This document shows positions 60,013 to 64,000 of a stretch of DNA of 64,000 bases, piece after piece. The stretch covers positions 124,001-188,000 of the forward strand of contig CALCXM010000081.1 of assembly GCA_937905825.1 (NCBI GenBank), read 5' to 3'. This stretch comes from an uncultured bacterium. GTDB lineage: Bacteria > Planctomycetota > UBA1135 > GCA-002686595. The position numbers and the translations under genes are program-made. The notes below the pieces were generated by a model. That model saw only the letters and a list, made by a program, of their open reading frames with translations, had not been told where the DNA came from and ran no database searches. The stretch's first letter is position 1, and every line of letters starts with the position of its first letter.

Positions 60013-61731
60013 ATGGCCAAAGCCTGTGGATTACGAATTGGCCCGCGCCGTTTCGAACTAGTCGTCATCGACGGCAGTCCGAAGAAGCCAAAGGTCTTGA
60101 GCACCCTCGCCGGTGAATTTCCGCCCGACGCCGAAGACCCCATCGGAGCGGCGGCCTTCGCTTTGAAGGCCGCGATCAAGGCCCATCGCATTCCGATGGA
60201 CAACGTCAGCGTCGCGATCGAATCCCGTTCAGCCGCGTTCCGCAGGGTCACCTTGCCCGTGACCGGGGAAGCGAAGATCGAGGAGGTGTTGAAGTTCGAG
60301 GTGGAGTCGCAGCTGCCTCAGTTCAACATCGACGAGGTGGTCGTCGACTTCCACGTGATGGATGCGGTGGATGATTCTTCGCACCTGATGGTGATGGCGG
60401 TCCCGAAGCAGGAGATCATCGACACCTTGGAGCTCTGCCAACAGGCAGGCTTCGAGCCCCTGGAGATCGAGCTTGAAGCCAGCGCTCTCATCAACTCCGC
60501 AGCAGACGGTGATCTGTGTGGACCCGAAGAAGCCGTTGTGCTCGTGCACGTGGGCGAGGAGTCCTCGGCGGTCGCCGTCTTGGACGGCGGCAAGGTTCGC
60601 GAAATGCGCATCGTGCAAACGGGCGCGCTCTCCTACACGCCCCACGGCACACCGCCCCCCGCTGAGGGCGATGTCGAAGGCTCTGAGCCCGAGGGGCCCC
60701 AGCCGATCGAGCGCGCCGAGGAAGTGATCGACCGCCTGCGCCGAGAATTAGCACGAACTGTTTCCGGCGCGCGCACCACACACGAGATCACCACGATCCA
60801 TGTTTGCGGTTTCGAGCTGAAGGGACTCGATAAGCAACAAGTGCTAGGGCTGCCCGTTGTGTTCATGTCCGGCTACGCAATCGAGGGCTTTGAAGGGGAC
60901 GTTCACGAGGAGTACCGCTCGGCTGCAGTCGCCTTTGGTACGGCTCTGCGTCAAATTGGCGGCGGGCTGATGCCCGCGCGCTTGCGCCGCGAAGAATTGA
61001 AGTTCTCCGGCGCCCTGGAACGCGTGGAGTTGCCGCTCGCGGTGATGTGCCTACTGATCACGACCTTCCTGGGCGTGTGGTTCATGTTCCAGGGCAAGGA
61101 GCGCGAGTCCATCAATGGCGACTTGTACTTCCTGCTGAAATCGTCCGCCAACTACATGATTGGCGACCCCAAGAAAGGACAGGCGGGGAACCTGGAGTAC
61201 CCACCCGAAGAAATCGTCAAGTACGTCAACTCGAGCATCGGGCTCGGTGGTGGCGGAGCCGCTGACTCGATTCGTGTGGACCCTCAACGGTCCCGCTACG
61301 AGCAGTTGGACTACCTCAAGCGTCTGCTCCAGATAGAGCAGACCAAGCTGCAAAAGCGCTTGGGCAATGACGCCGAAGTCTCGCAGCCGCAATCTGCTCT
61401 CAAGGGATTGACCCTGGTGCTCGATCAGCTCGCGCACAAAGACAAGCCTTACGGTCGCGTCTCGATGCGCAACTTGACCTCTAGCTATCAGAACTCAGCG
61501 AGAGACGGGGACTTCATCGAAGTCGGTCTGCGCATCTGCTTCTTCGCGGACAACTCCACCCAAGCCACGGAGAACTACGAACGCTTGTTCAAGGACATCA
61601 AGGCATTGCCTTGGTACAAGGACATTATCGCGGGAAGCAGTGAACCGATCACCGGCAACGAGTCCGGTATCTACCTGCCCAACCTGAAGATCCTCCTGAA
61701 TCCCACGAAAGCCGGAGAGCCTCAGTCATGA
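60013..61731 (+). CDS. PilM-like actin-fold protein fused to PilN/GspL-like membrane domain
   Basis: A 572-residue protein. The N-terminal 320 residues have the PilM/FtsA-type actin fold (GLRIGPRRFELVVI; VLKFEVESQLPQFNIDEVVV; VVLVHVGEESSAVAVLDGGK). A membrane helix at about 338-358 (LPLAVMCLLITTFLGVWFMF) and a periplasmic domain of about 210 residues follow, the layout of GspL or a PilM-PilN fusion. The next gene encodes a PilO/GspM-sized protein and overlaps by 4 nt. It thus may be the inner-membrane platform of a type II secretion or type IV pilus-like system. Confidence 0.75.
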   Translation: MAKACGLRIGPRRFELVVIDGSPKKPKVLSTLAGEFPPDAEDPIGAAAFALKAAIKAHRIPMDNVSVAIESRSAAFRRVTLPVTGEAKIEEVLKFEVESQLPQFNIDEVVVDFHVMDAVDDSSHLMVMAVPKQEIIDTLELCQQAGFEPLEIELEASALINSAADGDLCGPEEAVVLVHVGEESSAVAVLDGGKVREMRIVQTGALSYTPHGTPPPAEGDVEGSEPEGPQPIERAEEVIDRLRRELARTVSGARTTHEITTIHVCGFELKGLDKQQVLGLPVVFMSGYAIEGFEGDVHEEYRSAAVAFGTALRQIGGGLMPARLRREELKFSGALERVELPLAVMCLLITTFLGVWFMFQGKERESINGDLYFLLKSSANYMIGDPKKGQAGNLEYPPEEIVKYVNSSIGLGGGGAADSIRVDPQRSRYEQLDYLKRLLQIEQTKLQKRLGNDAEVSQPQSALKGLTLVLDQLAHKDKPYGRVSMRNLTSSYQNSARDGDFIEVGLRICFFADNSTQATENYERLFKDIKALPWYKDIIAGSSEPITGNESGIYLPNLKILLNPTKAGEPQS

Positions 61732-62285
61732 AAGAATTCTTTGCAAACCTGACGCTCGCTCGTCTGATCATTCTGATCTCGATCCCCGGGTCGATCTATC
61801 TCGGTTGGGCGGGCTATGAGGGCCAGAATGAGCTGGAGGAGATGCGCAGGAACATGAGCATGCGTGTTCCGAACCTGCTCCGAGAGATCCAAGAGGTGGC
61901 CAAGCTGAACACGAAGCTCGAGAAGGACATCAAGGGCGATCAGTACATTGGTAAGGACAGCCTGGAAAGCTATGTTCGCTACTGTGCGGGCCACCCTCAG
62001 GTTGGAATCGGCGAAGTGGCCTTCACTCCGGGCAGCGACCGTGGCCAGGGTGGCGTGATCGACAAGCGACTGACGATCCGGCCGAATGACGCCAAGCGTG
62101 CTTTTACCCACTCAGCGATCGCCGCCTTTGCCTATCGCCTCGAAGCCGATAGCAATCAGGTCAAGGTCACCAACATTCAGTACCGCCTATTGGGGAAGGG
62201 CATCAAGAACGATGACATCCCCGAGGACACCTGGACGTTCGACATCACGATCACGAACCGCGTCAAAGAGAGCGAGAATGGCTAA
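61728..62285 (+). CDS. PilO/GspM-like membrane protein
   Basis: A 185-residue protein with an N-terminal membrane helix (9-28, ARLIILISIPGSIYLGWAGY), a coiled coil (30-70) and a ferredoxin-like periplasmic domain (AAFAYRLEADSNQVKVTNIQ). Size and layout fit PilO or GspM. It overlaps the PilM/GspL-like gene by 4 nt (ATGA type). The sequence is too divergent to name the family without search. Confidence 0.6.
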   Translation: MKEFFANLTLARLIILISIPGSIYLGWAGYEGQNELEEMRRNMSMRVPNLLREIQEVAKLNTKLEKDIKGDQYIGKDSLESYVRYCAGHPQVGIGEVAFTPGSDRGQGGVIDKRLTIRPNDAKRAFTHSAIAAFAYRLEADSNQVKVTNIQYRLLGKGIKNDDIPEDTWTFDITITNRVKESENG

Positions 62286-62326
62286 GCCCGAGCCAGGCTT
62301 TCCGTTCGTCGGGTAGCTTGAATCAG

Positions 62327-62374
62327 AAAGCAAAGAGCGCGCGGTCCTCTTCAGGACCGCGCGCTCTTTGCTTT
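62327..62374 (+). terminator. Strong bidirectional terminator between pilO-like gene and carB
   Basis: A perfect 22-bp stem (62327-62348 and 62353-62374) with the 4-nt loop CTTC; its base is AAAGCAAAG/CTTTGCTTT, followed by GACTTTTGG. It lies 41 nt after the PilO-like stop and 33 nt from the carB stop, so it serves both convergent genes. Confidence 0.93.
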
Positions 62375-62406
62375 GACTTTTGGCTGCGATGAGCAGCGCA
62401 CGTTGT

Positions 62407-64000
<1,594 letters not shown>

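Overview
The window is about 60% GC and comes from a motile, diderm (Gram-negative-type) bacterium. Signal-peptide lipoproteins, an outer-membrane beta-barrel that ends in an aromatic residue, TPR and HEAT-repeat lipoproteins, and the unusual flagellar gene set suggest Planctomycetota or a close relative. That placement is inference, because no rRNA or other decisive marker is present.

About two thirds of the window (2.9-45 kb) is flagellar. On the minus strand, 21850 to 2873 reads as one tightly packed run of 24 genes: a degenerate kinase, a receiver-ATPase protein, three uncharacterised envelope/TPR proteins, a FlrB/FlrC-like kinase and sigma54 activator, then flgB-flgC-fliE-fliF-fliG-fliH-fliI-fliJ, a MotE-like protein, motA, two different motB genes, fliL, fliM and fliN. 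A second, degenerate NtrC-type protein (22083-23423) sits between this run and an array of six short flagellin genes (23738-30591). These are followed by fliD, fliS and a small chaperone-like gene, then by a second plus-strand run: fliO-P-Q-R, flhB, flhA, flhF, flhG, a small membrane protein, fliA, two small proteins and two lipoproteins. A repeat-rich protein with an FlgM-like C-terminus faces this run from the other strand. Hook, hook-filament junction, P/L ring, fliK, csrA and fliW genes are not in the window.

The most interesting non-coding signal is in the flagellin leaders. Five of the six flagellin genes carry a box about 229-238 nt before the ATG. Four of these have a hairpin whose stems differ in sequence but stay paired around a constant CGTGCC loop, and most have a GGAAGAG box about 70 nt before the ATG. 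Separately, the heads of both large flagellar operons share a 19-bp palindrome next to a second palindrome, and sigma28-like GCCGATAA/TCCGATAA sites precede the flgM-like gene, fliD and motA.

The flanks are housekeeping or envelope genes: ispG and a FAD-dependent oxidoreductase on the left. On the right are an M1 aminopeptidase, a membrane protein, prfB with its programmed +1 frameshift, purH, a porin, an anchored trypsin-like protease, a HEAT-cyclophilin lipoprotein, ribBA, an ECF sigma/zinc-finger anti-sigma pair leading into PilM/PilO-like genes, and the 3' part of carB.
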